Under the pieces are notes generated by a model that had not been told where the DNA came from, made no database searches, and worked only from the letters and a program-made list of their open reading frames with translations. The position numbers and the translations under genes are program-made. Shown here one piece after another: positions 1-6,949 of a stretch of 12,115 nt of DNA; the first letter of the stretch is position 1, and each line of letters starts with the position of its first letter. This stretch comes from an uncultured Bacilli bacterium. GTDB lineage: Bacteria; Bacillota_I; Bacilli_A; RF39; UBA660. The stretch covers positions 1-12,115 of the forward strand of contig CALVUU010000070.1 in the NCBI GenBank assembly GCA_944363655.1, written 5' to 3'.

Positions 1-702
1 TTATTCCAAGAAGTATAGTAGGATTAGATTTAGGGATAAAAGATATAATAATAACTAGTTACAATGAAAAAATAGAAAATAGTTTATCTTCATTAGAGGT
101 AAAGAATAAAATTAAAGGATTACAAAAGTGGCTTTCTAGATGTAAGTCAGGAAGCAAAAATAGATATAAAGTAAAATTAAAACTACAAAGAGCATATATG
201 AAACTTAAAAACATTCGTAAACATTTAATACATGATGTAACCAATAAACTAGTCAAAGAAAATGATATCATAGTAATGGAAGATTTAAACATAAAAGGAA
301 TGTACCAACTACATTCTATAGCCAAATCCTTAACTAATATTCCACTGGCAGAGATAAAACGAGTCTTGGAGTATAAATGCAAGTGGCAAAATAAGAAATT
401 ACTTACCATAAATAGATATTATCCAAGTAGCCAAGAATGCTCAGTATGTGGATATCAAAATAAGGAAGTAAAGGATTTAAGTATAAGAAGTTGGGAATGT
501 CCAGAATGTGGTTCATTACATGATCGTGATATAAATGCTAGTATAAATATAATGTTTGAGGGTTTAAAAATGTATGTAAATAGTTTATAATATAAATAGA
601 TGAACAAATTTAGTAGGGTGGCGACCATCCGAAATTGGTCTATGGAGAGTCCGATGGACTCTGTGAAGTAGAAACGCCTTGTAGTGATACAAGGATAGTC
701 AA
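1..702 (+). mobile_element. IS200/IS605-type element, 3' part only (tnpB plus right end)
   Basis: The window opens inside an IS605-group element. Visible parts are the catalytic half of tnpB and about 110 bases of non-coding right end. The right end has three consecutive hairpins (623-640, 646-662, 677-694) and finishes in TCAA at 699-702, the tetranucleotide used as right-end cleavage site by IS608-type HUH elements. I therefore place the element end at 702, with an uncertainty of a few bases. The left end, any tnpA, and the TAM/target tetranucleotide lie outside the window. Elements of this group carry no terminal inverted repeats and make no target duplication, so none is expected. Confidence 0.8.
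3..590 (+). CDS. tnpB: RNA-guided endonuclease TnpB, C-terminal part (5' end off window)
   Basis: TnpB is the omegaRNA-guided DNA nuclease of IS200/IS605 elements and the ancestor of Cas12. The frame is open to the left edge; 195 residues are visible, roughly half of a usual TnpB. All three RuvC motifs are present: GLDLGIKD near the edge (Asp codon 27-29), VMEDLN (Glu codon 279-281) and DRDINAS (Asp codon 528-530). A zinc ribbon, CxxC at 441-452 (CSVC) and CPEC at 498-509, lies between the last two. Nothing in the visible part is broken, so the nuclease may be active. The first in-frame ATG, at 198, lies downstream of the RuvC-I motif and cannot be the true start. The gene ends at TAA, directly followed by the structured right end. 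Confidence 0.93.
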   Translation: MPRSIVGLDLGIKDIIITSYNEKIENSLSSLEVKNKIKGLQKWLSRCKSGSKNRYKVKLKLQRAYMKLKNIRKHLIHDVTNKLVKENDIIVMEDLNIKGMYQLHSIAKSLTNIPLAEIKRVLEYKCKWQNKKLLTINRYYPSSQECSVCGYQNKEVKDLSIRSWECPECGSLHDRDINASINIMFEGLKMYVNSL

Positions 703-718
703 ACTTGTTTGACTTTTT
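591..718 (+). ncRNA. Candidate omegaRNA 3' part with guide segment at 703-718
   Basis: TnpB omegaRNAs come from the tnpB 3' end and right end of the element, with the guide just beyond the element boundary. Here the scaffold shows GACCA/TGGTC (623-627, 636-640), a 7-bp perfect hairpin AGAGTCC/GGACTCT with 3-nt loop (646-662) and a 7-bp hairpin CCTTGTA/TACAAGG with a GTGA (GNRA) tetraloop (677-694). TCAA at 699-702 ends the element, so the guide would begin at 703 in the ackA leader. The 5' boundary probably reaches back into tnpB and cannot be set from sequence. That an RNA is made is inferred from the family. Confidence 0.6.
697..718 (+). terminator. Terminator-like hairpin across the element/ackA-leader junction
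   Basis: AGTCAAAC (697-704) and GTTTGACT (707-714) are perfect 8-bp arms, realistically a 7-bp stem with a CTTG loop, followed by TTTTT at 714-718. The stem is AT-rich, so it would be weak. The left arm is mostly element sequence and the right arm host sequence. It could end the omegaRNA and shield ackA from transposon readthrough. Confidence 0.5.
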
Positions 719-722
719 GTTC

Positions 723-742
723 TATAATAGAAAGCGAGGTGG
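723..742 (+). promoter_or_regulatory. ackA -10 box and ribosome binding site
   Basis: TATAAT lies at 723-728 and GAGGTGG at 736-742, 5 nt before the ATG at 748. No good -35 sits 16-18 bp upstream (the interval falls on TCAAACTT at the element end), and TTGACT at 709-714 is only 8 bp away. Either the transposon displaced the original -35, or transcription enters from elsewhere. A start near 735 would leave a 5' leader of only about a dozen bases. Confidence 0.4.
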
Positions 743-747
743 AAGAA

Positions 748-1935
748 ATGAAAATATTATCAGTAAATGCTGGTTCTTCATCACTTAAATTTACGTTGAT
801 TGAAATGCCAGAAAAAGTAACAATAGCAAGTGGGCTATTTGAGAAAATTGGAATAGAGGGTAGTTTTTATACTGTAAAATATAATGGGGAAAAGATAACT
901 AAGGAAGTACCTATGAAAGACCATTCTATTGCCGTTAAAAAACTAATGGATGAATTAATTGAATTAAATATTATTAATTCATTTGATGAAATTGAAGGAG
1001 TAGGTCATAGACTTGTACATGGAGGACCTGATTTTACAAAGACAGTTATATTAACTGATGAAGTAATTGCTAAGTTAGAAGAAAATATAGATTTAGCACC
1101 ATTACATAATCCTGGTAGTATTACAGGAATGAAAGCTTTTATGAAAGTGTTACCGAATGTTGTACAAACTGTTGTATTTGATACAGCATTTCACTCAACT
1201 ATGAAAGAAACGGAATATTTATATCCAGTACCGTATGAGTGGTATGAAAAGTATAAAGTACGTAAGTATGGATTTCATGGAACTAGTCATAGGTTTATAA
1301 ATAAGACTATTAGTGAATACTTTGAAAGAAATGATTTAAAAATAATATCATGTCATATTGGTAATGGTGGTAGTGTTACTGCAATAGCTTCTGGTAAAGT
1401 TGTTGATACATCAATGGGCTTTACTCCTCTTGCGGGCATTATGATGGGTACACGTAGTGGGGACATCGATCCAAGTATTTTAGAATATGTTAGTAAGAAG
1501 ACTGGTGAATCTTTATCAGAATTAACTAATGATTTAAATAAGAAAAGTGGTTTACTTGGAGTAAGTGGTGTTAGTAGTGATTCAAGAGATGTAGAAGTAG
1601 CTGCTGAAAACGGTAATAAAAGAGCTATTTTAGCTCAACAAATATATGCTAGTAAGATTGCTAATTATATTGCTATGTATAATAATTTACTTAATGGAGC
1701 TGATGTTATTTGCTTAACCGCAGGTGTTGGGGAAAATAGCAAAAACATGCGAAAGATGATTATTGAAAGAATTCAATCATTAGGGGTAAAAATTGATGAT
1801 GAAAAGAATGATTTTCGTGGAGAATTTAGATGTATTTCTAGTGTTGATTCTAAAATACCAGTATATGTTGTTCCAACTAATGAAGAATTGATGATTGCTA
1901 TTGATACAATGGAACTTGCAAATAAAAAGAATTAG
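748..1935 (+). CDS. ackA: Acetate kinase
   Basis: AckA interconverts acetyl phosphate + ADP and acetate + ATP. It is a cytosolic enzyme that gives fermenters their last ATP, together with phosphotransacetylase, which is not in this window. The 395-residue length is typical of the ASKHA-fold family. Visible signatures are VNAGSSSLKF (N7, phosphate loop), GHRLVHGG (R88, H91), FDTAFH (catalytic D145), FHGTSH (H177), GTRSGDIDP (R236) and TNEELMIA (E379) near the C-terminus. These match the known active-site Asn, Arg, Asp, His, Arg and Glu of archaeal and bacterial enzymes. I chose ATG 748 because GAGGTGG lies 5 nt upstream; an in-frame TTG at 709 would start within the terminator-like hairpin. 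It is first of three tightly packed genes, with 3 bp to the next. Confidence 0.98.
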   Translation: MKILSVNAGSSSLKFTLIEMPEKVTIASGLFEKIGIEGSFYTVKYNGEKITKEVPMKDHSIAVKKLMDELIELNIINSFDEIEGVGHRLVHGGPDFTKTVILTDEVIAKLEENIDLAPLHNPGSITGMKAFMKVLPNVVQTVVFDTAFHSTMKETEYLYPVPYEWYEKYKVRKYGFHGTSHRFINKTISEYFERNDLKIISCHIGNGGSVTAIASGKVVDTSMGFTPLAGIMMGTRSGDIDPSILEYVSKKTGESLSELTNDLNKKSGLLGVSGVSSDSRDVEVAAENGNKRAILAQQIYASKIANYIAMYNNLLNGADVICLTAGVGENSKNMRKMIIERIQSLGVKIDDEKNDFRGEFRCISSVDSKIPVYVVPTNEELMIAIDTMELANKKN

Positions 1936-1938
1936 AAA

Positions 1939-2919
1939 GTGGTGAGTATAATTAAAAGAGAATTATACAAAAAAATATTTAAGATTATTAAAGATTATGA
2001 TGAAATAGTAATAGCTAGACATATTGGACCTGATCCTGATGCTATTGCTAGTCAAATTGCCTTAAGAGATTCAATAAAACTTACTTTCCCAAATAAAAAA
2101 GTATATGCTATTGGAGCAGGAGTATCTAAATTTAAATACTTGGGTAATTTAGATAAACCGGATTTAACAGAACTCAGTAATCCCTTATTAATCGTTTTAG
2201 ATGTTCCCAATTTCTTTAGAGTAGATGGATTAGATGGCTTAGAATATCAAGCAATATTAAAAATTGATCATCATCCAGCAGAAGATATCATCGGAGATGT
2301 CGATTGGACAGATGAGGCAATGAGTAGTACATGTGAAATGATTACTAATTTAATTATGGGAACTAAATTAGTAATGGATCAAAAAATAGCAGAAAATTTA
2401 TATATAGGAATGGTATTTGATAGTGATAGATTTTTACTTCAAAATACAAGTATAGAAACTTTTAAAACTGTTTATGATTTATTAAAGGTAAGTAAAATAG
2501 ATTTTATACCTTTATATGATAATTTATATGAAAGAAGTATTACGGAAGAAAAATTTAGAGCTTTTTTAATAAATCATATTAAAATAAGTGATAATCATTT
2601 TGGTTTTATTTATGTATCTAGTGAAGATTTAAAAAAATATAATGTTGAAGCAACTATTGTTTCAAATCAAGTAAATGATTTTTACTTTATTAAAGAATTA
2701 TTATGTTGGATGTTTGTAGTATATGATGAGAGAAATGAAATATATAAAGCAAATATTAGAAGTAGAGGACCAATAATTAATGAAATTGCTAGTAAATATA
2801 ATGGCGGAGGACATAGGTTTGCATCAGGATGTCGATCTAAAGATTATAAAGTAATGGAAGATTTAGCTAAAGATTTGGATGATGCATGTAAGGATTATAT
2901 AACGAAAGAAAATAACTAA
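1939..2919 (+). CDS. DHH/DHHA1 phosphoesterase, NrnA-like (nanoRNase / pAp phosphatase)
   Basis: The DHH domain is N-terminal and a DHHA1 RNA/nucleotide-binding domain is C-terminal, as in NrnA, which degrades nanoRNA and dephosphorylates pAp with Mn2+. Visible motifs are ARHIGPDPDA (H28, D32, D34), VLDVP (D88), KIDHHP (D110-H111-H112), GMVFDSDRF (D161) and GGGHRFASG (289-297). The metal ligands are therefore intact. Family members usually have DTG in the fourth motif; here it reads DSD. Length (326 aa) is normal for NrnA and far short of cyclic-di-AMP phosphodiesterase GdpP. The start is unclear: GTG at 1939 or 1942 overlaps the only SD-like run (GGTGAG, 1941-1946), which would better serve ATT at 1951. 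It follows ackA by 3 bp and overlaps recX by one base, so co-transcription is likely. The exact substrate is inferred. Confidence 0.9.
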   Translation: MVSIIKRELYKKIFKIIKDYDEIVIARHIGPDPDAIASQIALRDSIKLTFPNKKVYAIGAGVSKFKYLGNLDKPDLTELSNPLLIVLDVPNFFRVDGLDGLEYQAILKIDHHPAEDIIGDVDWTDEAMSSTCEMITNLIMGTKLVMDQKIAENLYIGMVFDSDRFLLQNTSIETFKTVYDLLKVSKIDFIPLYDNLYERSITEEKFRAFLINHIKISDNHFGFIYVSSEDLKKYNVEATIVSNQVNDFYFIKELLCWMFVVYDERNEIYKANIRSRGPIINEIASKYNGGGHRFASGCRSKDYKVMEDLAKDLDDACKDYITKENN

Positions 2920-3683
2920 TGGAAATAAGAAAGATAAGTAAGAAAAAAAATAATTTATATCAAATATTACTTAGTGATAATACTTCACTAAGTTTTTATG
3001 ATGATACTATAATTAAATATAATTTATTAGGTAATAAAAATATTGATGATAAATTATTAAAAGAAATACTAGCATATAATAATGAAATAAGTGCGTATTA
3101 TAAAGCAATAGATTATATTAAAGTAAAACTTAGAACTAAAAAAGAAATAGAAGATAAATTAAAAAAATATGGATATACAAGTAATATTATAGAGAATACG
3201 ATAAAAAAATTAGTTAATCAAAAATATATAAATGATGATTTTTATATAAATGCTTATATAAATGATCAAATTAATTTAACTTTAAAAGGTCCTAATAAAA
3301 TTAATCAAGAATTAATTTTATTAGGATTTAAAGAAGAAGTAATAAAATCATGTTTAGATAAATATAATGGTAGTTTATGGGAAGAAAAAATAAAAAAAAT
3401 AATAAACAAGAAAATAAAAAATAATCATACTTTATCTAAGAAAATGTTAATTAATAAAATAAGAAATGATTTAATCAAATTAGGATATGAAATAGAAATA
3501 ATTAATAAATTACTTAGTAATATTGATTATCAAGATGATGAATTAATAATAAATAAAGAAATAAGTAAAGCAATAAAAAAATATAGTAAAAAATATCAAG
3601 GAAAATGTTTAGAAGCAAAAATTAAAATGTATCTTTATAGTAAAGGAATTGATTACAATATAGATATAAATAATTATTTATAG
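2919..3683 (+). CDS. recX: RecX-family regulatory protein
   Basis: RecX binds RecA filaments and modulates strand exchange. The 254-residue protein is built of repeated three-helix units. The signature segments are LRTKKEIEDKLKKYGY (71-86), YINDDFYINAYI (103-114) and KGPNKINQELILLGF (123-137), matching the RecX pattern of 'S..EL...L...G', 'ND..FA..Y' and 'G...I..EL...G'. It starts in a TAATG overlap with the preceding phosphoesterase stop codon, with no clear SD, so it probably depends on translational coupling. The protein is extremely rich in Lys, Asn and Ile, in line with the AT-rich genome. Residues 1-55 do not show a motif I recognise. No recA is nearby. Confidence 0.88.
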   Translation: MEIRKISKKKNNLYQILLSDNTSLSFYDDTIIKYNLLGNKNIDDKLLKEILAYNNEISAYYKAIDYIKVKLRTKKEIEDKLKKYGYTSNIIENTIKKLVNQKYINDDFYINAYINDQINLTLKGPNKINQELILLGFKEEVIKSCLDKYNGSLWEEKIKKIINKKIKNNHTLSKKMLINKIRNDLIKLGYEIEIINKLLSNIDYQDDELIINKEISKAIKKYSKKYQGKCLEAKIKMYLYSKGIDYNIDINNYL

Positions 3684-3710
3684 ACTTGTTTATAATGAGT
3701 ATGTTATAAT
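3681..3710 (+). promoter_or_regulatory. Extended -10 promoter of the lipoprotein gene
   Basis: TGTTATAAT (TG at 3702-3703, TATAAT at 3705-3710) forms an extended -10. TAGACT at 3681-3686, 18 bp upstream, is a weak -35 that overlaps the recX stop codon. The expected start near 3717 precedes the SD-like AGAGTG (3721-3726) and the ATG at 3734. Confidence 0.6.
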
Positions 3711-3733
3711 TTAGAAAAAGAGAGTGAAATGAA

Positions 3734-4993
3734 ATGAAAATAAAAGTAATTGTGTTATTTGTTTTTATGTTTATGTTATGTGGTTGTGAAAATTGGGATG
3801 ATATATATTCCGAATATAAAGATATATTGGATGATGGAATTAATTGTTCTTATTCTTTAATTAGTGAATCTATTCCTAGTAATTATGTAACATCTATAAC
3901 TTTTTCAGGTAGTAGTAATGGAATATATGCTTATTATAATAATGGGGGAAGAAATTTAATAGTAAATAGTAATAGTTATGAAAGTTTTCATGAAGTTAAT
4001 GGATTTAGGCTTTATTATAATAATTTTGATTATATGGCATTTTTAGATAATTATTCGGTTACTAATACTTGTCCAAGTAATATTTATATGTATTCAAGTG
4101 GGGATTATTTTATTGATGATACTTGTCCTGCTAATCAATCTTGTTATACTTATTCTACTAGAGCTTCATCTGGTAATAATGAAAGTTCTAGTGGTTCGCA
4201 AGATGATGAGGATTCAGGAAAGTGTCATATAGAAAGTGCTATATATTGTAAAACGTTTGATAAAGATATTTTAGGTAATAATGTAAAATTAGAATTAGGA
4301 TTTGAAACTTTAGGTAATAATAATGTTGGGAGATATTTTGTAGTAACTGATCAAGACTCTATGTATGGAGGAAGTAGTGTTGCTAGAGATAGTAATGGAC
4401 TTACAACTAAATTTGGAAGTAATACATATATAATATTAAATCCTGAAAGAATTTATAGTAATAATAATGGAGATTATTCTATTAAAAATATTAAAGTGAA
4501 TTATGATTCTACTGTTGTTTATCTTGCGGCTTATGACGATGATGATGCTCAAGGGAGTATTGAAATGGGTGAGGCAGAGGAATATGATCCTGATCGTCCA
4601 ATAGTTGATGATGGGGGAAGTAATCAATCCAATTTGCCGGTTGAAGAGATAAGATTTTGTGAACGAAATGAAGTTAGAAAAACTTTTCAAATAATTGGTT
4701 ATGTTTTATATGTTGCTAAGATATTAATTCCTTTATTGTTAATTATATTAGGTACAATAGATTTTGCTAAGGCTACTATATCAAGTGATGATAAAGCTCC
4801 GAAGGATGCTTTAATGGCTTTAGGTAAAAGAATTATTATAGCTATAATAATATTTTTAATACCAACAGTACTTAATTTCTTGTTAGGACTTGTTAATGGG
4901 GCAAGAGAAGCATTTACTGATGGGGATTTTACAGATTGTACTGATTGTTTACTAGATCCATTTGGTACTTGTAAGGCAGATGACGTTTGGTAG
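3734..4993 (+). CDS. Lipoprotein with two C-terminal membrane helices, function unknown
   Basis: I do not recognise a named family. The protein (419 aa) begins with a lipoprotein signal peptide: K2/K4, a hydrophobic run, then LCGC with Cys18 as lipidation site. Residues 19-300 form a Ser/Asn/Tyr/Asp-rich extracellular part with scattered cysteines, including TCPSN, TCPANQSC and KCHIESAIYC, followed by an acidic linker. Two hydrophobic helices follow, about 319-341 and 366-387, separated by a short charged loop (SSDDKAPKDALMALGKR). The tail after the second helix has three cysteines (DCTDC...TC). The paired-helix segment recalls TrbC/VirB2-type two-TM proteins, but no other T4SS gene is present, so I call this resemblance only. 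It has its own promoter and ends in a strong bidirectional terminator. Cysteine richness fits disulphide or thiol chemistry at the surface, next to a foldase gene. Confidence 0.8.
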   Translation: MKIKVIVLFVFMFMLCGCENWDDIYSEYKDILDDGINCSYSLISESIPSNYVTSITFSGSSNGIYAYYNNGGRNLIVNSNSYESFHEVNGFRLYYNNFDYMAFLDNYSVTNTCPSNIYMYSSGDYFIDDTCPANQSCYTYSTRASSGNNESSSGSQDDEDSGKCHIESAIYCKTFDKDILGNNVKLELGFETLGNNNVGRYFVVTDQDSMYGGSSVARDSNGLTTKFGSNTYIILNPERIYSNNNGDYSIKNIKVNYDSTVVYLAAYDDDDAQGSIEMGEAEEYDPDRPIVDDGGSNQSNLPVEEIRFCERNEVRKTFQIIGYVLYVAKILIPLLLIILGTIDFAKATISSDDKAPKDALMALGKRIIIAIIIFLIPTVLNFLLGLVNGAREAFTDGDFTDCTDCLLDPFGTCKADDVW

Positions 4994-5030
4994 CAAATTA
5001 AAAAAGCGAATAATTCGCTTTTTTAATTTG
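4994..5030. terminator. Bidirectional terminator between convergent genes
   Basis: Arms 4994-5010 and 5014-5030 are 17-bp perfect complements around a 3-nt TAA loop. The GCGAA/TTCGC core lies in the stem, with A-tract before and T-tract after on both strands. It starts one base after the lipoprotein stop, and the stop codon of the opposing foldase gene (5023-5025) lies inside it. Confidence 0.93.
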
Positions 5031-6054
5031 TGTTACTTTCTGCTTGTTCTATTTGTAATAATAGATTTTGAATATAGTTTCTATATTGTCTATTTATTTC
5101 ATCATCTTGAATTTCCATACTATATTCTTTACGATAATGTTGTAGAGCACTTATTCCAGCATCGGCATTATTTTTTATATATTCTTCTGCTAGAGTTTCA
5201 ATTATTTCATCTTTAACATCATCTAATGCTTCTTTTTCGTAACTTTTAACTTTTAATATTACATGATATCCTAGTTCAGTAGTAATAACTTTTGTCGAAT
5301 ATTCACCATCTTCTAAATTGGTTGCAGCATTAATTAATTCATCATAGTCACTACTTAAATCACCATAGTTGATTCTTCCAAGTGAACCGCCATCATCTTT
5401 GGTTGATTCATCTTCAGAATATTCTTTAGCTAGTTCTTCAAATCTTTCTTCAATATCTTCGCCATTTTCTTTAGCCTCATTAAGTAGATTGATTATTTCT
5501 TCAACAGTTGCTTGTGCTTCTTCTTCAGAGGCATCAGTTTCTTCTTCTGTTGCATCTTCATCAATATTTGGGGTAACTAAAATATGACTTACTTCCATAT
5601 CGCCGATGACATCATTGTTATAATATTCTTCAACTTGTTCATCAGTTATTTGATCTTTAGCATATTCTTCTATAGCATGACTTTGTAACATAGTTAGATA
5701 CCAATAGTCGCGATAAGCATCAATTGTTTGATATCCTATTTGTTGAAGTTGTGATAGTAAAGCACTTTCACCACCAGCATTTTCAATCATGGCATCTACA
5801 TAACCATCGCCTTGCTTTTTAGCGGTATCCTTAAAGTCTGAAAATTCATTTTCTAATATATAAGTATCAGTCATGGTAATTAAGGCTTGTAGTCCGAAAT
5901 CATCTTTGATCATTTCATAAAAATCATTGACACTAATCATATCCCCATTTTCAAAAGTTACAATTGCTTCTTCACCATTTTCTAGAGTTGGAACTTTACC
6001 ACAACCACTAGCAAGAAGTAAAATAGCACATAATCCAATTATTTTTTTCTTCAT
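5023..6054 (-). CDS. prsA: PrsA-type peptidyl-prolyl isomerase lipoprotein (foldase)
   Basis: PrsA is a membrane-anchored parvulin isomerase that helps exported proteins fold outside Gram-positive cells. The 343-residue protein has a signal peptide ending LLLASGC (Cys18 lipidated), an alpha-helical N-terminal chaperone region (about 25-150), a parvulin/PPIC domain (about 153-272) and a helical C-terminal arm. PPIC landmarks are MEVSHILV (H157), DDGGSLGRI and GYHVILKV (H264). An acidic insertion (about 163-182, nearly all D/E/A/T) lies within the PPIC domain after strand 1. I chose ATG 6054 because AAAGGAG lies 6 nt upstream; an upstream in-frame ATG at 6105 lies within the -35 box. Likely clients are the secreted proteins encoded on both sides. 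The symbol follows family resemblance; SurA-like foldases of other names are possible. Confidence 0.9.
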   Translation of the reverse strand: MKKKIIGLCAILLLASGCGKVPTLENGEEAIVTFENGDMISVNDFYEMIKDDFGLQALITMTDTYILENEFSDFKDTAKKQGDGYVDAMIENAGGESALLSQLQQIGYQTIDAYRDYWYLTMLQSHAIEEYAKDQITDEQVEEYYNNDVIGDMEVSHILVTPNIDEDATEEETDASEEEAQATVEEIINLLNEAKENGEDIEERFEELAKEYSEDESTKDDGGSLGRINYGDLSSDYDELINAATNLEDGEYSTKVITTELGYHVILKVKSYEKEALDDVKDEIIETLAEEYIKNNADAGISALQHYRKEYSMEIQDDEINRQYRNYIQNLLLQIEQAESNTN

Positions 6055-6076
6055 ATATATCTCCTTTTCCAGGAAT

Positions 6077-6105
6077 ATTATAGCAAGAAATATAATTAAA
6101 TACAA
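6077..6105 (-). promoter_or_regulatory. Promoter of the foldase gene
   Basis: On the minus strand TTGTAT (6100-6105) and TATAAT (6077-6082) are separated by exactly 17 bp, with TG one base before the -10 (extended -10). The predicted start lies near 6070, followed by AAAGGAG at 6061-6067 and the ATG at 6054. Confidence 0.8.
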
Positions 6106-6142
6106 GAAAATATAGTATTTATAATTAGAGATATAAAAAAAA

Positions 6143-6355
6143 TTATTTTTGACGAATAATTATTTCAATATTACATTTTTTTGCTAGTTCTAATAAATCT
6201 TTAAAATAATAGTTTGTTTTACCTGATTCATTGGCTTTAACCCATTCTGATGATTTATTTACTAATTTACCAAATTCTTTTTGAGTCATATTAGTTGCAT
6301 CACGCATTATTTTAATAATATCTTTGGCTTCATATTTATTTGCATTTATCTCCAT
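6143..6355 (-). CDS. Small XRE-family HTH regulator (unit 1)
   Basis: This 70-residue protein is essentially one helix-turn-helix of the XRE/Cro-CI class: DIIKIMRDATNMTQKEFG, then KLVNKSSEWVKANESGKT and a C-terminal LLELAKKCNIEIIIRQK strand-like tail. No effector or dimerisation domain follows. AGGTG (6361-6365) sits 5 nt before the ATG. It faces away from the surface-protein gene starting at 6498, and the 142-bp gap between them holds two near-identical palindromes. The natural reading is that it represses that gene, and perhaps itself, through those sites. A second XRE-surface protein pair with the same orientation lies at 9353-11736. TATAAT at 6375-6380 on the minus strand is a candidate -10, but I see no good -35. 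The same domain is used by HigA-type antitoxins, but the neighbour does not look like a toxin. Confidence 0.82.
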   Translation of the reverse strand: MEINANKYEAKDIIKIMRDATNMTQKEFGKLVNKSSEWVKANESGKTNYYFKDLLELAKKCNIEIIIRQK

Positions 6356-6408
6356 GTTTTCACCTGCTAGGATAATTATAAAGTAATTGCTAAATCAAAA
6401 AACCAAAA

Positions 6409-6474
6409 TAGGTATTGACAATACCTAAGATAAATAATAAAATTGATATAAGCATAGGTATTGTTAATACCTAT
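6409..6474. promoter_or_regulatory. Twin palindromic operators with an overlapping promoter
   Basis: Site 1 (6409-6427) has perfect 9-bp arms TAGGTATTG and CAATACCTA around one base. Site 2 (6454-6474) has perfect arms ATAGGTATT and AATACCTAT around 3 bases. Both share AGGTATTG and AATACCT, and their centres are 46 bp apart. On the plus strand a consensus TTGACA (6415-6420) lies inside site 1, with TAAAAT (6438-6443) 17 bp on; site 2 falls just downstream of the expected start near 6450. A bound dimer at either site would block transcription of the 6498 gene. The divergent XRE protein is the likely ligand (inference). Confidence 0.82.
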
Positions 6475-6497
6475 TGTGTGTATTTTAGGAGTATTTT

Positions 6498-6811
6498 ATG
6501 AAGAAAAAGATTATATTTAGTATATTAATTTTATTAGTTTTATCATTAAGTATATATTTTTTTGGTAATAAGAAAAATTATCAAATAATAAGTAATGAAA
6601 AGACAAAACAAATAGTTAATTCTAATACTTTAACTATGATGTATGAAACAGAAGCTGGAAGTGGAGAATATCAAGTAGTTAGTGGCACGGCATGGCCTCA
6701 AGAAGGCTACATTTTTAATGAAAGATTATCAGGTTGTGAAAATGGGGGAATGTTATCGTGGAATAGTGATACTAAAAGAGTAGTGATGCAAACTAATAGC
6801 AGTGATAAGTG
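6498..6811 (+). pseudogene. Surface protein gene (unit 1), 5' fragment cut by IS110
   Basis: This fragment codes for 104 residues: a positively charged start, an uncleaved-looking membrane anchor (about 5-22), then a beta-rich module with TMMYETEAGSGEYQV, WPQEGYIFN, SGCENGGMLSW and MQTNSSDK. Such modules normally go on with 'DKCYxYFD'. Here the frame hits TGA (6810-6812) made by the insertion joint, while the missing CYIYFDKE reads in frame from 8411. AGGAG (6487-6491) lies 6 nt before the ATG. A short membrane-anchored peptide may still be made from the intact promoter. The rest of the gene is annotated at 8411-9280. Confidence 0.9.
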
Positions 6812-6824
6812 ACATTCTAAGATT

Positions 6825-6830
6825 TGTCAA
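6825..6830 (-). promoter_or_regulatory. Right-end half (-35) of the IS110 circle-junction promoter
   Basis: The minus strand reads TTGACA 13 bases from the element's right end. When the ends are joined with one 2-bp core, it falls 17 bp from TATAAT at 8403-8408. In the inserted form it points out of the element towards 6811 and has no partner there. Confidence 0.75.
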
Positions 6831-6846
6831 GAGTAAATTTTTATGG

Positions 6847-6926
6847 TATTATATACATGCCAAAAAGACACAAAATTTAACTTTTTTTTAAAAAATTAAC
6901 ATTTGTGTTTTATTTGGTATATAATA
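6847..6926. repeat. Imperfect 80-bp inverted repeat in the IS110 right end
   Basis: Outer arms TATTATATAC (6847-6856) and GTATATAATA (6917-6926) are perfect complements. An inner pair around ACACAAA (6868-6874) and TTTGTGT (6902-6908) continues the stem, and the centre is T8 followed by A6. It sits just downstream of the recombinase stop and may end its transcript or fold at the element's end. Confidence 0.6.
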
Positions 6927-6949
6927 TTAATGTAGTTATGTGGTGATAA

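Noticed and set aside
709..728. TTGACT (709-714) as -35 for TATAAT at 723
   Set aside because: The gap is 8 bp, far too short for a sigma-A promoter.
709..747. Earlier start for acetate kinase at TTG 709
   Set aside because: It lies in the terminator-like hairpin and has no SD. ATG 748 has GAGGTGG at proper spacing, and the family begins at this methionine.
5369..5587. Plus-strand serine-rich open frame
   Set aside because: It is the antisense image of the Glu/Asp-rich foldase domain (GAA/GAT codons read as TTC/TCA/TCT), with no SD.
6498..6812. A stand-alone 104-aa secreted peptide gene, possibly a toxin partner of the XRE regulator
   Set aside because: Its TGA stop is created at the IS110 joint, and the missing 'CYIYFDKE' continuation lies in frame at 8411. 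It is the front of a broken larger gene.
6810..6812. TGA read as tryptophan (Mollicutes code)
   Set aside because: Reading through gives only eight more codons before TAA. All intact genes use TGG for tryptophan and contain no internal TGA.
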